Of a stretch of DNA of 64,000 nucleotides, positions 1 through 8,581 are shown one piece after another (the first letter of the stretch is position 1; each line of letters starts with the position of its first letter). The position numbers and the translations under genes were made by a program. The notes beneath the pieces were generated by a model. The model saw only the letters and a program-made list of their open reading frames with translations. It was not told the DNA's origin and made no database searches. The DNA is from RBG-16-66-20 sp040752005 (GTDB lineage Bacteria > Pseudomonadota > Gammaproteobacteria > Burkholderiales > SG8-39): contig JBFMFX010000002.1 of the NCBI GenBank assembly GCA_040752005.1, forward strand, positions 192,975-256,974. The letters are read 5' to 3'.

Positions 1-1257
1 GGCAGCGCGGTCGCCAACGTCATGGTGGACGGTCCGATCACGATTCCGCTCATGAAGCGCACGGGGTTCCGGCCGCCGTTTGCCGCCGCGGTCGAGTCGG
101 TCGCCTCCACCGGCGGGCAGCTCATGCCGCCGATCATGGGCGCGGCGGCCTTCGTCATGGCCGAGTTCCTCGCCGTGCCGTACGCGCAGATCACGGTGTG
201 GGCGATCCTGCCCTCGTTCCTGTATTACCTCGCCGTCTTCTTCGCCGTGCATTTCGAGGCGAAGCGCTACAACCTCGCCGGACTGCCGCAGGCGGAGCTG
301 CCGCGTTTCTCCGACGTGATGCTCGCGCGCGGGCACCTGTTCGTTCCGATCCTGATCGTGCTTGTGGGCCTGATCCTCGGTTATTCGGCGCCGCTGTGCG
401 CGCTCGCGGGGGCGCTTGCGTGCCTGCCGCTCGCGCTCCTGCGCCGGGCGACGCGCCAGGGCATCACCTGGCGCAGCGTGATCGAGGCGCTTGAAGACGG
501 CGCGAAGAACACGCTGTCGGTCGCGATGGCCTGCGCCGCGGCCGGGATCGTCATCGCCTGCGTCACCATCACCGGTCTGGGCATCGTGTTCACGCAAATG
601 GTGGTCGCGCTCTCGCAGGACACGCTGATTCTCGCGCTCATCCTCACCGCGGCCGCCGGCATCGTGCTCGGCATGGGCATGCCGACCACGCCGGCTTACA
701 TCATGATGGTGGCGCTGCTGGTGCCGGCGGTGATCAAGCTGGGCGTCGCCGGCTGCCCGGCGCCGGTCACGCCCGAGTGCAAGGCGGCGGTGACGCCGGC
801 GGCGCACATGTTCGCGCTCTACTTCGCGATCCTGTCCGCGATCACGCCGCCGGTCGCGCTCGCCGTATTCGCTGCCGCGAGCCTCGCCAAGGCGAACATG
901 TGGACCGCGGGTTTCGCCGCGATGCGCGCGGCGGCGCCCGCCTACATCGTGCCGTTCATGTTCGTGTACGAACCGGCGCTGCTGCTCATCGTCAGGGACT
1001 GGAGCACCGAGTGGGCGTGGGTCGCATGGTCGGCGATCTCCGCTTCGCTCGGCGTGGTGTGCCTGGCCGCAAGCCTGTTCGGGTGGCTCTTCACACTCGC
1101 CGCGATGTGGCAGCGCGTGCTGCTCTTCGTCGCCGCGCTGTGCCTGATCAAGCCGGGACTGATCACCGACGCCATCGGGTTCGCTTTGCTCGCCGTCGTC
1201 GTTGCGGTGCAGCTTGCCGCGCAGCGCCGCGGCGCCGTTCAGCCGAGCGTGAAATAG
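1..1257 (+). CDS. TRAP transporter fused permease (DctM-type), 5' truncated
   Basis: The reading frame is open from the first base, so the gene begins before the window; 418 residues remain. It is the C-terminal two thirds of the inner-membrane permease of a TRAP importer, which takes up organic acids with a binding protein and an ion gradient. Visible are about ten hydrophobic segments, the glycine/proline-rich motif STGGQLMPPIMGAAAFVMAE near residue 35 and a second GMGMPTTPAYIMM motif near 225, both typical of fused (DctQM) permeases. The C-terminal helices after residue 310 match the extra segment of the fused subfamily. The stop overlaps the convergent histidine kinase by 19 bases. The partner binding protein is not in the window, so the substrate is unknown. 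Confidence 0.92.
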   Translation, partial: GSAVANVMVDGPITIPLMKRTGFRPPFAAAVESVASTGGQLMPPIMGAAAFVMAEFLAVPYAQITVWAILPSFLYYLAVFFAVHFEAKRYNLAGLPQAELPRFSDVMLARGHLFVPILIVLVGLILGYSAPLCALAGALACLPLALLRRATRQGITWRSVIEALEDGAKNTLSVAMACAAAGIVIACVTITGLGIVFTQMVVALSQDTLILALILTAAAGIVLGMGMPTTPAYIMMVALLVPAVIKLGVAGCPAPVTPECKAAVTPAAHMFALYFAILSAITPPVALAVFAAASLAKANMWTAGFAAMRAAAPAYIVPFMFVYEPALLLIVRDWSTEWAWVAWSAISASLGVVCLAASLFGWLFTLAAMWQRVLLFVAALCLIKPGLITDAIGFALLAVVVAVQLAAQRRGAVQPSVK

Positions 1258-2783
1258 AACGCCGGGCCCGCGCCCGGGACCGCCTCGGCCCAGACGCGCC
1301 CGCCGTGGCGTTCGACCACGCGCCGCACGATCGCCAGGCCGATGCCGGTGCCGGGAAACTCCTGCTCGCTGTGCAGGCGCTCGAAGGGGCGGAAGAGCTT
1401 GCCCGCATACTGCATGTCGAAGCCGACGCCGTTGTCGCGCACGACCCAGGCCGCGCGCGCCGCGTCCCAGCCGAATTCGACCCGCGGCTCGGGCATCGTG
1501 CTGGAGTACTTGAGCGCGTTGTCGAGCAGGTTCACGAGCATCTGGCGCACGAGCACCGGATCGCAGTGCGCGTGCGGCACCGGTCCGATCCCGGTGCGCA
1601 CGCGCGGGTAGGCGGCACCGAGCTCGGCTGCGAGCGTGGCCGCGAGCGCGCCCAGATCGACCCGCTCGCGCTGAAGCGGCCTGCGGTTGACGCGCGCAAG
1701 CTCCAGCAGGTCGTCCACCAGCTGGCCCATGCGGCGCGCATTCGCCTCGACCACGTCGAGCTTGCGGCGACCCTCGGCCGAAAGCTTCTCGCCTTCGTCC
1801 TCGACGACCATCCGGGCGAACGCGCCGATCGCGCGCAGCGGCGCGCGCAGGTCGTGCGACACCGAATAGGAGAATGCCTCCAGTTCCCTCAGCGCCTCCT
1901 CCAGTTGCGCGGTGCGCTCGGCGACTCGCCGCTCCAGGTCGCGGTTGAGTTCACGCAGCGCGGCCTCCGCGGCCTTGCGCGCGGTGATGTCCAGGCCGTA
2001 CGACATCGTGCCGCCGTCCGAGAGCCGCTGGTCGCCGATCAGCAGCCAGATCCCGCCCTGGCGGCGCGTCTCGCGCATCGGCGACCCCCGCCGCCGGCGT
2101 TCCATGCGCTCGGCGAGCCATGCCTCCTCGCGTCCCTCGGCGTCGGGGAAGAGTCCGAGACGGATTCCGGCGCGCAGATGTTCCTCGTAACGCCGGCCGG
2201 GCTGCACATATTCCGCGACCGCCGCGTTCAGGTCGCGAAAGCGGCGGTTGGCGACGACGATCCGGTCCTCGGCGTCGGTGAGGCAGATCGGCTCGTCCAG
2301 ATGCTCGATCGCCTCGCGCAGCCTCTCGTCGGCCCTTGCGGCCTGCCGCTCCAGTGCGACCTGGTGTGTGATGTCGCTGCCCACGCCGCGGTAGCCGCGA
2401 AACGCGCCGCCCTCGTCGAATACCGGCACGCCGCTCGTGGAAAACCAGCGCTCGGCGCCCGGCGCCACGATCCGGTAGCGGAAGTTCCGGAACGGCTCCC
2501 GCCGCGCGAGCGCCGCCCGGTGCGAGCGCCACTCTTCGGTACGAAGATCTTCGGCGGGCACGAGCTCGTCGCGACGCCGGCCGTACAGCTCCTTCGCCGC
2601 GATTCCGGTCCCGGCCTCGACCGATTCGGACACCCACACGAAGCGGTTCTCCGAGTCGGTCTCCCAGAACCAGTCGCCCGAGGCGCGCGCGAAATCGCGA
2701 AAGCGTGCTTCGCTTTCGGCCAGCAGCCGCTCGGCGCGCCCTTGCTGCGGCGTCGCGCTCGCGTGCGGGCCCGCCTCGCTCAT
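1239..2783 (-). CDS. PAS-domain sensor histidine kinase
   Basis: A 514-residue cytoplasmic two-component sensor. Two PAS-like domains lie at about residues 20-145 and 150-270. A coiled-coil linker follows, then a HisKA domain with the H-box SVSHDLRAPLRAI (phospho-acceptor His310) and an HATPase domain with N-box LLDNALKYS, G1 DNGVGFD and G2 GTGIGLAIV. The layout and H-box resemble the phytochrome-like (Cph1-type) kinases, but no chromophore domain is present. No membrane segment is visible, so the signal is probably intracellular. The ATG at 2783 was chosen because GGGAG lies just upstream and the frame further upstream runs into the VOC gene, which ends 10 bases away. No response regulator is adjacent. 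The signal and target are unknown. Confidence 0.9.
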   Translation of the reverse strand: MSEAGPHASATPQQGRAERLLAESEARFRDFARASGDWFWETDSENRFVWVSESVEAGTGIAAKELYGRRRDELVPAEDLRTEEWRSHRAALARREPFRNFRYRIVAPGAERWFSTSGVPVFDEGGAFRGYRGVGSDITHQVALERQAARADERLREAIEHLDEPICLTDAEDRIVVANRRFRDLNAAVAEYVQPGRRYEEHLRAGIRLGLFPDAEGREEAWLAERMERRRRGSPMRETRRQGGIWLLIGDQRLSDGGTMSYGLDITARKAAEAALRELNRDLERRVAERTAQLEEALRELEAFSYSVSHDLRAPLRAIGAFARMVVEDEGEKLSAEGRRKLDVVEANARRMGQLVDDLLELARVNRRPLQRERVDLGALAATLAAELGAAYPRVRTGIGPVPHAHCDPVLVRQMLVNLLDNALKYSSTMPEPRVEFGWDAARAAWVVRDNGVGFDMQYAGKLFRPFERLHSEQEFPGTGIGLAIVRRVVERHGGRVWAEAVPGAGPAFYFTLG

Positions 2784-2793
2784 GCGCGCTCCC

Positions 2794-3183
2794 TCAGGCC
2801 GGCGCCGGCTCGGAGGCGTCGAAGTCCAGCTCGATCTTGGCGCCGTTCGGATCGTGAAAGAAGAGCTGCCAGGTTCCGTACGCCGGCAGCTTGCGCAGCT
2901 CGTAGGCAACGCCCCGCGCCCGGAGCCGCGCCACCGCCTCACCGAGCCCGCGGCCGGTGAACGCCATGTGGTCGATCACGCCGGGCACCAGCTCGCCGCG
3001 CGAACGCCCGGCGACGACGTGCAGGATCGCTTCGCTGCCGCCCTCCGGGTACAGCCAGGCCCCGGGAAAGGCGAAAGGCGGGCGCGGACCGGGCTTCAGG
3101 CCCAGATGCTCCTCGTAGAAGGCGAGCGTCGCCGGCAGATCGTCGGTGAGGATGGTGAAGTGGTTCATGCCGAGTGCGGCCAT
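2794..3183 (-). CDS. VOC family (glyoxalase/dioxygenase fold) protein
   Basis: A 129-residue single vicinal-oxygen-chelate domain. The opening MNHFTILTDDLPATLAFY and the later DHMAFTGRG and FFHDPNGAKIELDF motifs supply likely metal ligands His8, His72 and Glu118. Such proteins include glyoxalase I, extradiol dioxygenases, epimerases and bleomycin-binding proteins. Sequence alone does not pick one, although the HDPNG motif with Glu is common in catalytic glyoxalase-like members. The gene sits between slipin (9 bases upstream) and the histidine kinase (10 bases downstream) on the same strand, so it is probably cotranscribed with them. A functional link is not obvious. Confidence 0.85.
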   Translation of the reverse strand: MAALGMNHFTILTDDLPATLAFYEEHLGLKPGPRPPFAFPGAWLYPEGGSEAILHVVAGRSRGELVPGVIDHMAFTGRGLGEAVARLRARGVAYELRKLPAYGTWQLFFHDPNGAKIELDFDASEPAPA

Positions 3184-3192
3184 GGCGTGCCC

Positions 3193-4194
3193 CTATGCCT
3201 TCGCTGCACCGGCCTGCGCCTGGCGCGTGCGCTCGAGCACGCTCATCGCGGTGGCGATGAAGCCGGCGACATCGCTCGCGCTCGCCGGAACGATCATGGT
3301 GTTGGTGGTCCTGGCGAGATTGGCGAACGCCTCGACGTACTGCTGCGCGACCTTCAGGTTCGCCGCCTCCAGACCGCCGCGATCGGAGATCGCCTCCGCG
3401 ACCGCGCGCACCCCGGCCGCGGTCGCCTCCGCGATCAGCCGGATCGCGGTCGCCTCGCCCTGCGCCTTGTTGATCGCCGCCTGCTTCTCGCCCTCGGACC
3501 TGAGGATCGCGGCCTGGCGCTCGCCCTCGGCGATGTTGATCTCCTCCTGGCGCTGGCCCTCGGACTTGGCGATCACCGCGCGCTTTTCGCGCTCGGCGGT
3601 GATCTGCTGCTGCATCGCGCGCAGGATGGACTCCGGCGGCGTGAGGCTCTTCAGCTCGTAGCGCAGCACCTTGATGCCCCAGTTGCGCCCGGCCTCGTCG
3701 AGCACGCTCACGATCTGGCGGTTGATCTCGTCGCGCGACTCGAACGTCTTGTCCAGCTCCATCTTGCCGATCTCGCTCCGCAACGTCGTCTGTGCGAGCT
3801 GGGTGATCGCCACCACGTAGTTCGCCGAACCGTAGGACGCAAGGCGCGGGTCGGTCACCTGGTAGTAAAGGATGCCGTCCACCGCGAGCTGGGTGTTGTC
3901 CTTGGTGATGCACACCTGCTCGGGCACGTCGAGCGGCACTTCCTTGAGCGAATGCTGGTACGCGACGCGGTCGAGGAAGGGGATGATGAGGTTGAGCCCG
4001 GGCTCCAGGATCGCGTGAAAGCGCCCGAGGCGCTCGACCACATAGGCGTGCTGCTGCGGCACGATGCGCACGCCCTCGATCACGAACGCGACCACCACGG
4101 CGAGAAAGAAGATCCACACCGCGTACTTCTCGGTCGCCGGCACGAACGCCGCCGCGACGGACACGGCAAGCGCAACGAGCAGCTTGATGAGCAT
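3193..4194 (-). CDS. SPFH/Band 7 membrane protein (slipin/stomatin)
   Basis: A 333-residue membrane-anchored scaffold protein. Two hydrophobic segments at residues 3-18 and 25-43 precede the SPFH domain, which begins VRIVPQQHAYVVERLGRF and contains the conserved PFLDRV and VPEQVCITKDN segments. A long charged helix rich in AE and KSEGQ/EGERQ repeats (about 210-285) and an AATAMSVLERTRQ-like tail follow, as in QmcA/paraslipins. These proteins oligomerise in the membrane and modulate proteases and lipid domains. GGGAGGAGGG lies six bases before the ATG. The gene follows nfeD by 24 bases. This slipin-NfeD pair is a widely conserved bacterial operon, which supports both calls. Confidence 0.93.
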   Translation of the reverse strand: MLIKLLVALAVSVAAAFVPATEKYAVWIFFLAVVVAFVIEGVRIVPQQHAYVVERLGRFHAILEPGLNLIIPFLDRVAYQHSLKEVPLDVPEQVCITKDNTQLAVDGILYYQVTDPRLASYGSANYVVAITQLAQTTLRSEIGKMELDKTFESRDEINRQIVSVLDEAGRNWGIKVLRYELKSLTPPESILRAMQQQITAEREKRAVIAKSEGQRQEEINIAEGERQAAILRSEGEKQAAINKAQGEATAIRLIAEATAAGVRAVAEAISDRGGLEAANLKVAQQYVEAFANLARTTNTMIVPASASDVAGFIATAMSVLERTRQAQAGAAKA

Positions 4195-4218
4195 GGTTGG
4201 CCCTCCTCCCTTTTTGCC

Positions 4219-4653
4219 TCAGCCCGGGCGCCGCGCGCTCACCCTGAGCGTGTTGCCGCTCGCCGCGGTGACGTACAGGACCGTGCCGCTCGCGGGCGAC
4301 GCTCCTTCCTCCACCACCGCCTCCCAGGTCGCGTCGCGGTAGCGCACGCGCGCAAGGCGCGAGCGCTCGTCTATCCAGGATTCGAAGGTCGCCGGCTGGC
4401 CGGCGTCGAGCGGCGGCATCCGCTGCGCAGCCTGTCGCACCCGATAAGCATGCACCGCATAGCAACCCGCGCCGGCGATCACACCGGCAACAAGCGCCTG
4501 CACCGCAAAATCCTGCCCGACCCACGCCACGGCCGCGGCGCCGAAGGCGGCAAGCCCGAGCACGAGCAGATAAAAGGTGCCACTCACCAGCTCGATCACG
4601 GCGAGCGTCAGGCCCAGGATCACCCACGCAAGCGCCGGATCGAGGTCGCTCAT
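4219..4653 (-). CDS. NfeD family membrane protein
   Basis: A 144-residue short-form NfeD-like protein. Three to four hydrophobic helices occupy about residues 8-70, starting at ALAWVILGLTLAVIELVSGTFY. They are followed by a soluble OB-fold domain at about 85-144 that ends in LYVTAASGNTLRVSARRPG. The long-form N-terminal serine protease (ClpP-like) domain is absent. NfeD proteins act with the SPFH protein encoded immediately downstream, probably in membrane quality control. Only 25 bases separate its ATG from the divergently transcribed hydratase gene at 4679, so both promoters must overlap in or near that tiny gap. No Shine-Dalgarno is visible. Confidence 0.9.
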   Translation of the reverse strand: MSDLDPALAWVILGLTLAVIELVSGTFYLLVLGLAAFGAAAVAWVGQDFAVQALVAGVIAGAGCYAVHAYRVRQAAQRMPPLDAGQPATFESWIDERSRLARVRYRDATWEAVVEEGASPASGTVLYVTAASGNTLRVSARRPG

Positions 4654-4663
4654 GCGGCTAATT

Positions 4664-4669
4664 TAGAAT
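4664..4669 (+). promoter_or_regulatory. -10 box TAGAAT immediately before hydratase start
   Basis: TAGAAT ends nine bases before the ATG at 4679. Transcription would start at or within two bases of the start codon, so the mRNA is probably leaderless. No good -35 hexamer is visible. The whole divergent gap is only 25 bases. Confidence 0.5.
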
Positions 4670-4678
4670 CCCTGGCCC

Positions 4679-5479
4679 ATGGACGCAACCGCGATTGCCG
4701 CGGAACTCGCGGCGCTGCACGAAAGCGCCGGGCTTGCGCCGCCGTTCACCAGTCGCGACCCGGATCTGTCGCCGGCGGCGGCTGCGGAGGCGGCAAGGGA
4801 GCTGCACCGGCGGCGCATGGCGCGCGGCTGCCGGCCGCTCGGGCGCAAGATCGGTTTCACCAACCGCACGATCTGGCCGCGCTACGGTGTCTTCGAGCCC
4901 ATCTGGGGCTTCGTCTACGATCGCACGCTGATCAAGGCCGCGAACGGGCGCGCCGTCGTGCCGCTCGCCGGCCTGGCGCAGCCGAGGATCGAGCCCGAGA
5001 TCGCCTTCGGGCTGAAGGCCGTGCCTGCGGCTGCGGACACGGAGTCGCTCCTGGCCTCGATCGAATGGGTCGCGCACGCGGTCGAGATCGTGCAGTGCCA
5101 CCATCCGGGCTGGAAGCTCGCGCTCGCCGATTCGATCGCCGACAACGGCCTGCACGGCAGGCTCGTGCTCGGCACGCCGGTGCCGGCGCAAGCGCTGGGC
5201 GGCCTTGCCGCGCGGCTTCCTGCCACGACCGTCGCCCTCAGCCGTAATGGCGCACTCATCGAGCGCGGCGCGGGCGCGAACGTGCTCGGCAGCCCGCTCG
5301 CCGCGCTCGCCTGGCTCGTCGAGGCGCTCGCGCGCGACGCCGATGCGCCCGCGCTCCGCGCAGGCGAATGGGTGAGCACCGGCACGCTCACCGATGCGCA
5401 TCCGGTCGCTGCCGGTGAGCGCTGGACGACCTCGTTCGAAGGTCTCGCGCTGCCCGGGCTGGAGATCGTCTTCGCGTGA
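4679..5479 (+). CDS. 2-keto-4-pentenoate hydratase / FAH-family enzyme
   Basis: A 266-residue fumarylacetoacetase-fold enzyme of the MhpD/DmpE/HpcG hydratase group. These add water to 2-hydroxy-dienoates formed by catechol meta-cleavage, giving 4-hydroxy-2-oxoacids. Motifs seen are GRKIGFTNRT near residue 58, the metal-binding IEPEIAFGL near 104 (ExE) and EIVQCHHPGWKLALADSIADNG near 138. The C-terminus has the usual GEWVSTGTLTDAHPV pattern. It is followed by, and overlaps by four bases (GTGA), a CaiB-type CoA-transferase, so the two are translationally coupled. No extradiol dioxygenase or aldolase is nearby, so the exact substrate is open. Confidence 0.87.
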   Translation: MDATAIAAELAALHESAGLAPPFTSRDPDLSPAAAAEAARELHRRRMARGCRPLGRKIGFTNRTIWPRYGVFEPIWGFVYDRTLIKAANGRAVVPLAGLAQPRIEPEIAFGLKAVPAAADTESLLASIEWVAHAVEIVQCHHPGWKLALADSIADNGLHGRLVLGTPVPAQALGGLAARLPATTVALSRNGALIERGAGANVLGSPLAALAWLVEALARDADAPALRAGEWVSTGTLTDAHPVAAGERWTTSFEGLALPGLEIVFA

Positions 5480-6663
5480 GCCGGCCGCTCGAAGGCATCA
5501 CCGTCGTCGGCCTGGAGCAGGTGATCGCCGGGCCGTTCTGCACGCGCCAGCTCGCCGATCTGGGCGCGCGCGTGATCAAGATCGAACGGCCCGGCGAAGG
5601 CGATGCCGCGCGCGGCTACGACCGCACCGTCAGGGGGCTTTCCTCGCACTTCGTCTGGGTGAACCGCTCCAAGGAAAGCCTCGCGCTCGACGTCAAGCAC
5701 CCGCGCGCGGCCGGGATTCTCGACCGGCTGCTTGCGCGCGCCGATGTGTTCGTGCAGAACCTCGCCCCCGGCGCGGCCGAGCGCCTCGGCCTGGGCGCCG
5801 AGCGCCTGCGGGCGAGGTACCCGAAGCTCATCTGGTGCGGAATCTCCGGTTACGGCCCGGCCGGTCCCTACGCCGCGAAAAAGGCCTACGACCTGCTCGT
5901 GCAGTGCGAAACCGGGCTCCTTTCGGTCACCGGGTCGCTGGAAGCGCCGGCGAAAGCCGGGATCCCGGTCGCCGACATCGCCGCCGGGATGTACGCATTC
6001 TCCTCGATCCTCGCGGCGCTCATCCGCCGAGAGCGCGAAGGCGTCGGCGCGACGCTCGACATCACGATGTTCGAATCGCTCGGCGAATGGATGGGGTTTC
6101 CCGCCTACTACACCGCCTACGGCGGCGAGCCGCCGCCGCGCTCGGGTGCCTACCACGCCACGATCGTGCCGTACGGCCCGTTTCGCGCCGGCGACGGCCG
6201 CACGGTTTTCCTCTCGGTGCAGAACGAGCGCGAGTTCGCGCGCTTTTGCGAGATCGTGCTCGGCGACGCCGCGCTCGCGGCCGACCCCCGTTTTGCGAGC
6301 GGCCCGGCGCGGCAGGCGAACCGGGCGGCGATGCACGCCAGAATCGAGCGCGTGTTCGCCGGGCTCTCCTGCGCGGAGGTGCTGCGGCGGCTGGAGGCGG
6401 CCGACATCGCCAACGCCGAGTTGCGCGACATGCACGGGTTCTGGCAGCACCCGCAGGTCGAAGCGCGCGGCCGGCGCGTGACGATCGCCACGCCCGCCGG
6501 CGCGATCGAGGCGCTCAAGCCGCCGTTCAACTTGGACCGGTTCGAGGCGCGCATGGACGCGGTGCCGGCGCTGGGTGCGCACACGCGCGCGATCCTTGCG
6601 GAACTGGGCTACGCCGAGGAAGCGATCGAGGCGCTCGGCGCCGAGCGCGCGATCGCCTTCTAG
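5476..6663 (+). CDS. CaiB/BaiF family CoA-transferase
   Basis: A 395-residue type III CoA-transferase that moves CoA between carboxylic acids. The N-terminal Rossmann segment MSRPLEGITVVGLEQVIAGP, the GARVIKIERPGEGD motif and the likely catalytic aspartate D167 in VADIAAGMYAF are present. It starts at GTG, whose last two bases share the stop codon of the upstream hydratase (GTGA overlap). Length is normal for a full-length monomer of the interlocked dimer. With the hydratase it may form a small organic-acid module, for example activating a dicarboxylic acid. The donor and acceptor cannot be read from sequence. The stop overlaps the convergent DGQHR gene by four bases. Confidence 0.92.
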   Translation: MSRPLEGITVVGLEQVIAGPFCTRQLADLGARVIKIERPGEGDAARGYDRTVRGLSSHFVWVNRSKESLALDVKHPRAAGILDRLLARADVFVQNLAPGAAERLGLGAERLRARYPKLIWCGISGYGPAGPYAAKKAYDLLVQCETGLLSVTGSLEAPAKAGIPVADIAAGMYAFSSILAALIRREREGVGATLDITMFESLGEWMGFPAYYTAYGGEPPPRSGAYHATIVPYGPFRAGDGRTVFLSVQNEREFARFCEIVLGDAALAADPRFASGPARQANRAAMHARIERVFAGLSCAEVLRRLEAADIANAELRDMHGFWQHPQVEARGRRVTIATPAGAIEALKPPFNLDRFEARMDAVPALGAHTRAILAELGYAEEAIEALGAERAIAF

Positions 6664-7781
6664 GGCTTGCGGCTCGGCTCGATGCCCGCGGCGCGCGCGA
6701 GGTCCCTGTGCACGCGCGCGACGCGCTCGACCTCGCCCTTCGCCGGGAAGCGCTCGTAGAAGCCTTCCTCGCGGAAGAGCTTCGCCATCTCGCCCCAAGG
6801 CTCCAGGCGCTTTTCCCAGCGCGCGAGGCGCCCTTCCTCCGGATCGGCGTCCTCACGCGCGAGGTCCGCGCACACCCGGATCATCGCCTTGATGGTCACG
6901 GGCTTGGTGACCATGTACGCGTCGTTGCCCCAGACCTTGTCGCCGAACGCCGTCTTCGCCGCCTTGAGGAAGTCGCGCACGATGGCGTAGTAGCGCGGCA
7001 GCTCCTTCGGCGTGCCGCCGGCGAGCTGGATCGAGCGCCAGCGCCCGCGCACCCAGCGGTGCAGCTCGTTGAACAGCTCCGCCTGCAGCACCCACTTGTC
7101 GCGCAGGCTGCGCCCGCCGAGGCGATTGATGCGGTAGCGCAGCGGGCTGTCGCCCTCGCCGTAGAGCTTCTCGACCAGGCGCGCGGCGAACTTGCGATCC
7201 GGCGCCGCCCACGAGACGCGCTCGTACAGGTCGATCAGGTGGCTCTTGTTGATGCGCGTCGGCGTCGAGTTGATGATGACGAACATCTCCGCGGCGAAGT
7301 CCTCGCTTCTGCCGTCGAAGATGATGCAGGGCACGTGGATCGTCGCCGCGTCGGCCGGCCGCTCCTGCATGTAGAAGTGCAGCGCGGCAAGACGATGCTG
7401 GCCGTCGATGATCAGGAACTTCGACGAGGGCTCCGACAGCATGCCGAAGCCGTCAGCGTTCTCGGCGCGGAACTGGAGCTTCTCGTGCGTGAAAAGCAGC
7501 ACCGTGCCCGGGATCGCCGGCTGCGAAACCGCCGTCTCGTAGAAGTTGGTGAGCTGGCGCACCTTGGTGCGCGACAGCGCCCTCTGGAACGCGTGGTCGC
7601 TCTTTTCGATGCGGGCGATGAACTGGGCGATGTCGTCGTCCTCGGCGATGCGCGAGGGCCCGATCTCGCCCTGCTCGCCATAGAACCGGCTGATGAAACG
7701 CACCTTCGCAAGGAGATCCTTCGCCTTGTAGCTGACGAAGTAGAACACCCCGTCCTTCTGCCGGATCTGCGTCGCGTGCAT
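6660..7781 (-). CDS. DGQHR-domain protein (DndB-like), solitary
   Basis: A 373-residue cytoplasmic protein carrying the signature FLIIDGQHRLAALHFY (DGQHR at residues 126-130), which defines the DGQHR/DndB-like family. The ...FVIINSTPTRINKSHLIDLYE segment near residue 190 is the second conserved block, equivalent to the NTTAT/P..L element of this family. DndB and DptB regulate phosphorothioate DNA modification, and other members occur alone in accessory regions with unknown roles. No dnd, dpt or restriction gene is within this window, so this is an orphan. The DNA-binding or nuclease-like activity sometimes proposed for the fold cannot be confirmed here. TATATT lies upstream as a possible -10. 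Confidence 0.8.
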   Translation of the reverse strand: MHATQIRQKDGVFYFVSYKAKDLLAKVRFISRFYGEQGEIGPSRIAEDDDIAQFIARIEKSDHAFQRALSRTKVRQLTNFYETAVSQPAIPGTVLLFTHEKLQFRAENADGFGMLSEPSSKFLIIDGQHRLAALHFYMQERPADAATIHVPCIIFDGRSEDFAAEMFVIINSTPTRINKSHLIDLYERVSWAAPDRKFAARLVEKLYGEGDSPLRYRINRLGGRSLRDKWVLQAELFNELHRWVRGRWRSIQLAGGTPKELPRYYAIVRDFLKAAKTAFGDKVWGNDAYMVTKPVTIKAMIRVCADLAREDADPEEGRLARWEKRLEPWGEMAKLFREEGFYERFPAKGEVERVARVHRDLARAAGIEPSRKP

Positions 7782-7889
7782 ACGCCTTTCCCGAGGACTT
7801 GCCCTGACCGGGCCGAAATATAACCGGGAATGGCGGGCGGCGCAGGGCGCGGCTGCGGCGGGGCCCGGGCCGGCCGTCCTTGCCCGTGC

Positions 7890-8525
7890 TCAACGCTCGA
7901 AACGCTCCAGCAGCTTCACCACCTGCGCATGCCGGCGCTCACGCGCGTAATCCACAGGCCGCCTGCCCTCCCGATTGGGCTCGCGGGGATCGAGCCCCAG
8001 GGCGAGAAGCCACTCGACCAGCCCGGCGAAGCCGCCATCGGCGGCCGCATGCAGCAGGGTGTTGCCGCGCAGGTCCTTGACCCGCAGGTCGGCGCCGCGC
8101 TCGGCGAGCAGCCGGGCAGTTTCGGCGTTGCCGGTGAGCACCGCCCAGTAGATCGGCGCTTCGCCATCGTCGTTGCGCAGCCGGGGATCGGCCCCGGCCG
8201 CGAGCAGCAGGGCCGCGAACCAGGGGTCGTCGTGCAGGGCGGCGTAATGCAGGGGGGTTTCGCCGTTGCGGGCGCGTGCGGCGACTCTGGCGCCCTTTTT
8301 GACCAGCAGCGCGGCCAGCTCTCGATAGCCCTTGTCTATCGCCCGGTGCAAGGGCGTTTCGCCGGCCTCGTTGCGCGCATTCAGGTCCGCGCCGCCGCGC
8401 TCGACGATGCCCTCGGCCACCAGCGGCTTGTCCTGCTCGATCGCGGCAAAAAGGCGCGCCTCCGGCGTCTCGGCCCGCGCCGCCGCGGCGAGGGCACAAA
8501 GGAGCGCGGCAAACAGCCACTTCAT
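7890..8525 (-). CDS. Exported ankyrin-repeat protein
   Basis: A 211-residue protein with a clear signal peptide (MKWLFAALLCALAAAARAE, cleavage after ARA), so probably periplasmic. The mature part is made of about five ankyrin repeats with the usual ..G.TPLH.A....... LL..GAD.. pattern: GETPLHRAIDKG, GETPLHYAALHDD, GEAPIYWAVLTGN, GNTLLHAAADGG and a degenerate last repeat. The ATG at 8525 was chosen over an upstream in-frame one at 8588 because the signal peptide begins there and the longer form would overlap the divergent ACT gene. Ankyrin repeats bind proteins; the partner is unknown. A TACAAT -10 box ends six bases before this ATG. Confidence 0.88.
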   Translation of the reverse strand: MKWLFAALLCALAAAARAETPEARLFAAIEQDKPLVAEGIVERGGADLNARNEAGETPLHRAIDKGYRELAALLVKKGARVAARARNGETPLHYAALHDDPWFAALLLAAGADPRLRNDDGEAPIYWAVLTGNAETARLLAERGADLRVKDLRGNTLLHAAADGGFAGLVEWLLALGLDPREPNREGRRPVDYARERRHAQVVKLLERFER

Positions 8526-8531
8526 GCAGGC

Positions 8532-8537
8532 ATTGTA
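8532..8537 (-). promoter_or_regulatory. -10 box TACAAT before ankyrin gene
   Basis: On the minus strand TACAAT ends six bases before the ATG at 8525, so the transcript would be essentially leaderless. It lies in the 56-base divergent gap shared with the ACT-domain gene. Confidence 0.5.
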
Positions 8538-8581
8538 GTAGGCGTAGGATTGACGCCCGGGTTCCACAAGAGGAGGACGCC

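Noticed and set aside
777..2960. Long plus-strand open frame opposite the histidine kinase
   Set aside because: It has an arginine-, alanine- and histidine-rich composition without domains and lies opposite a kinase with clear motifs; it is a GC-rich shadow frame.
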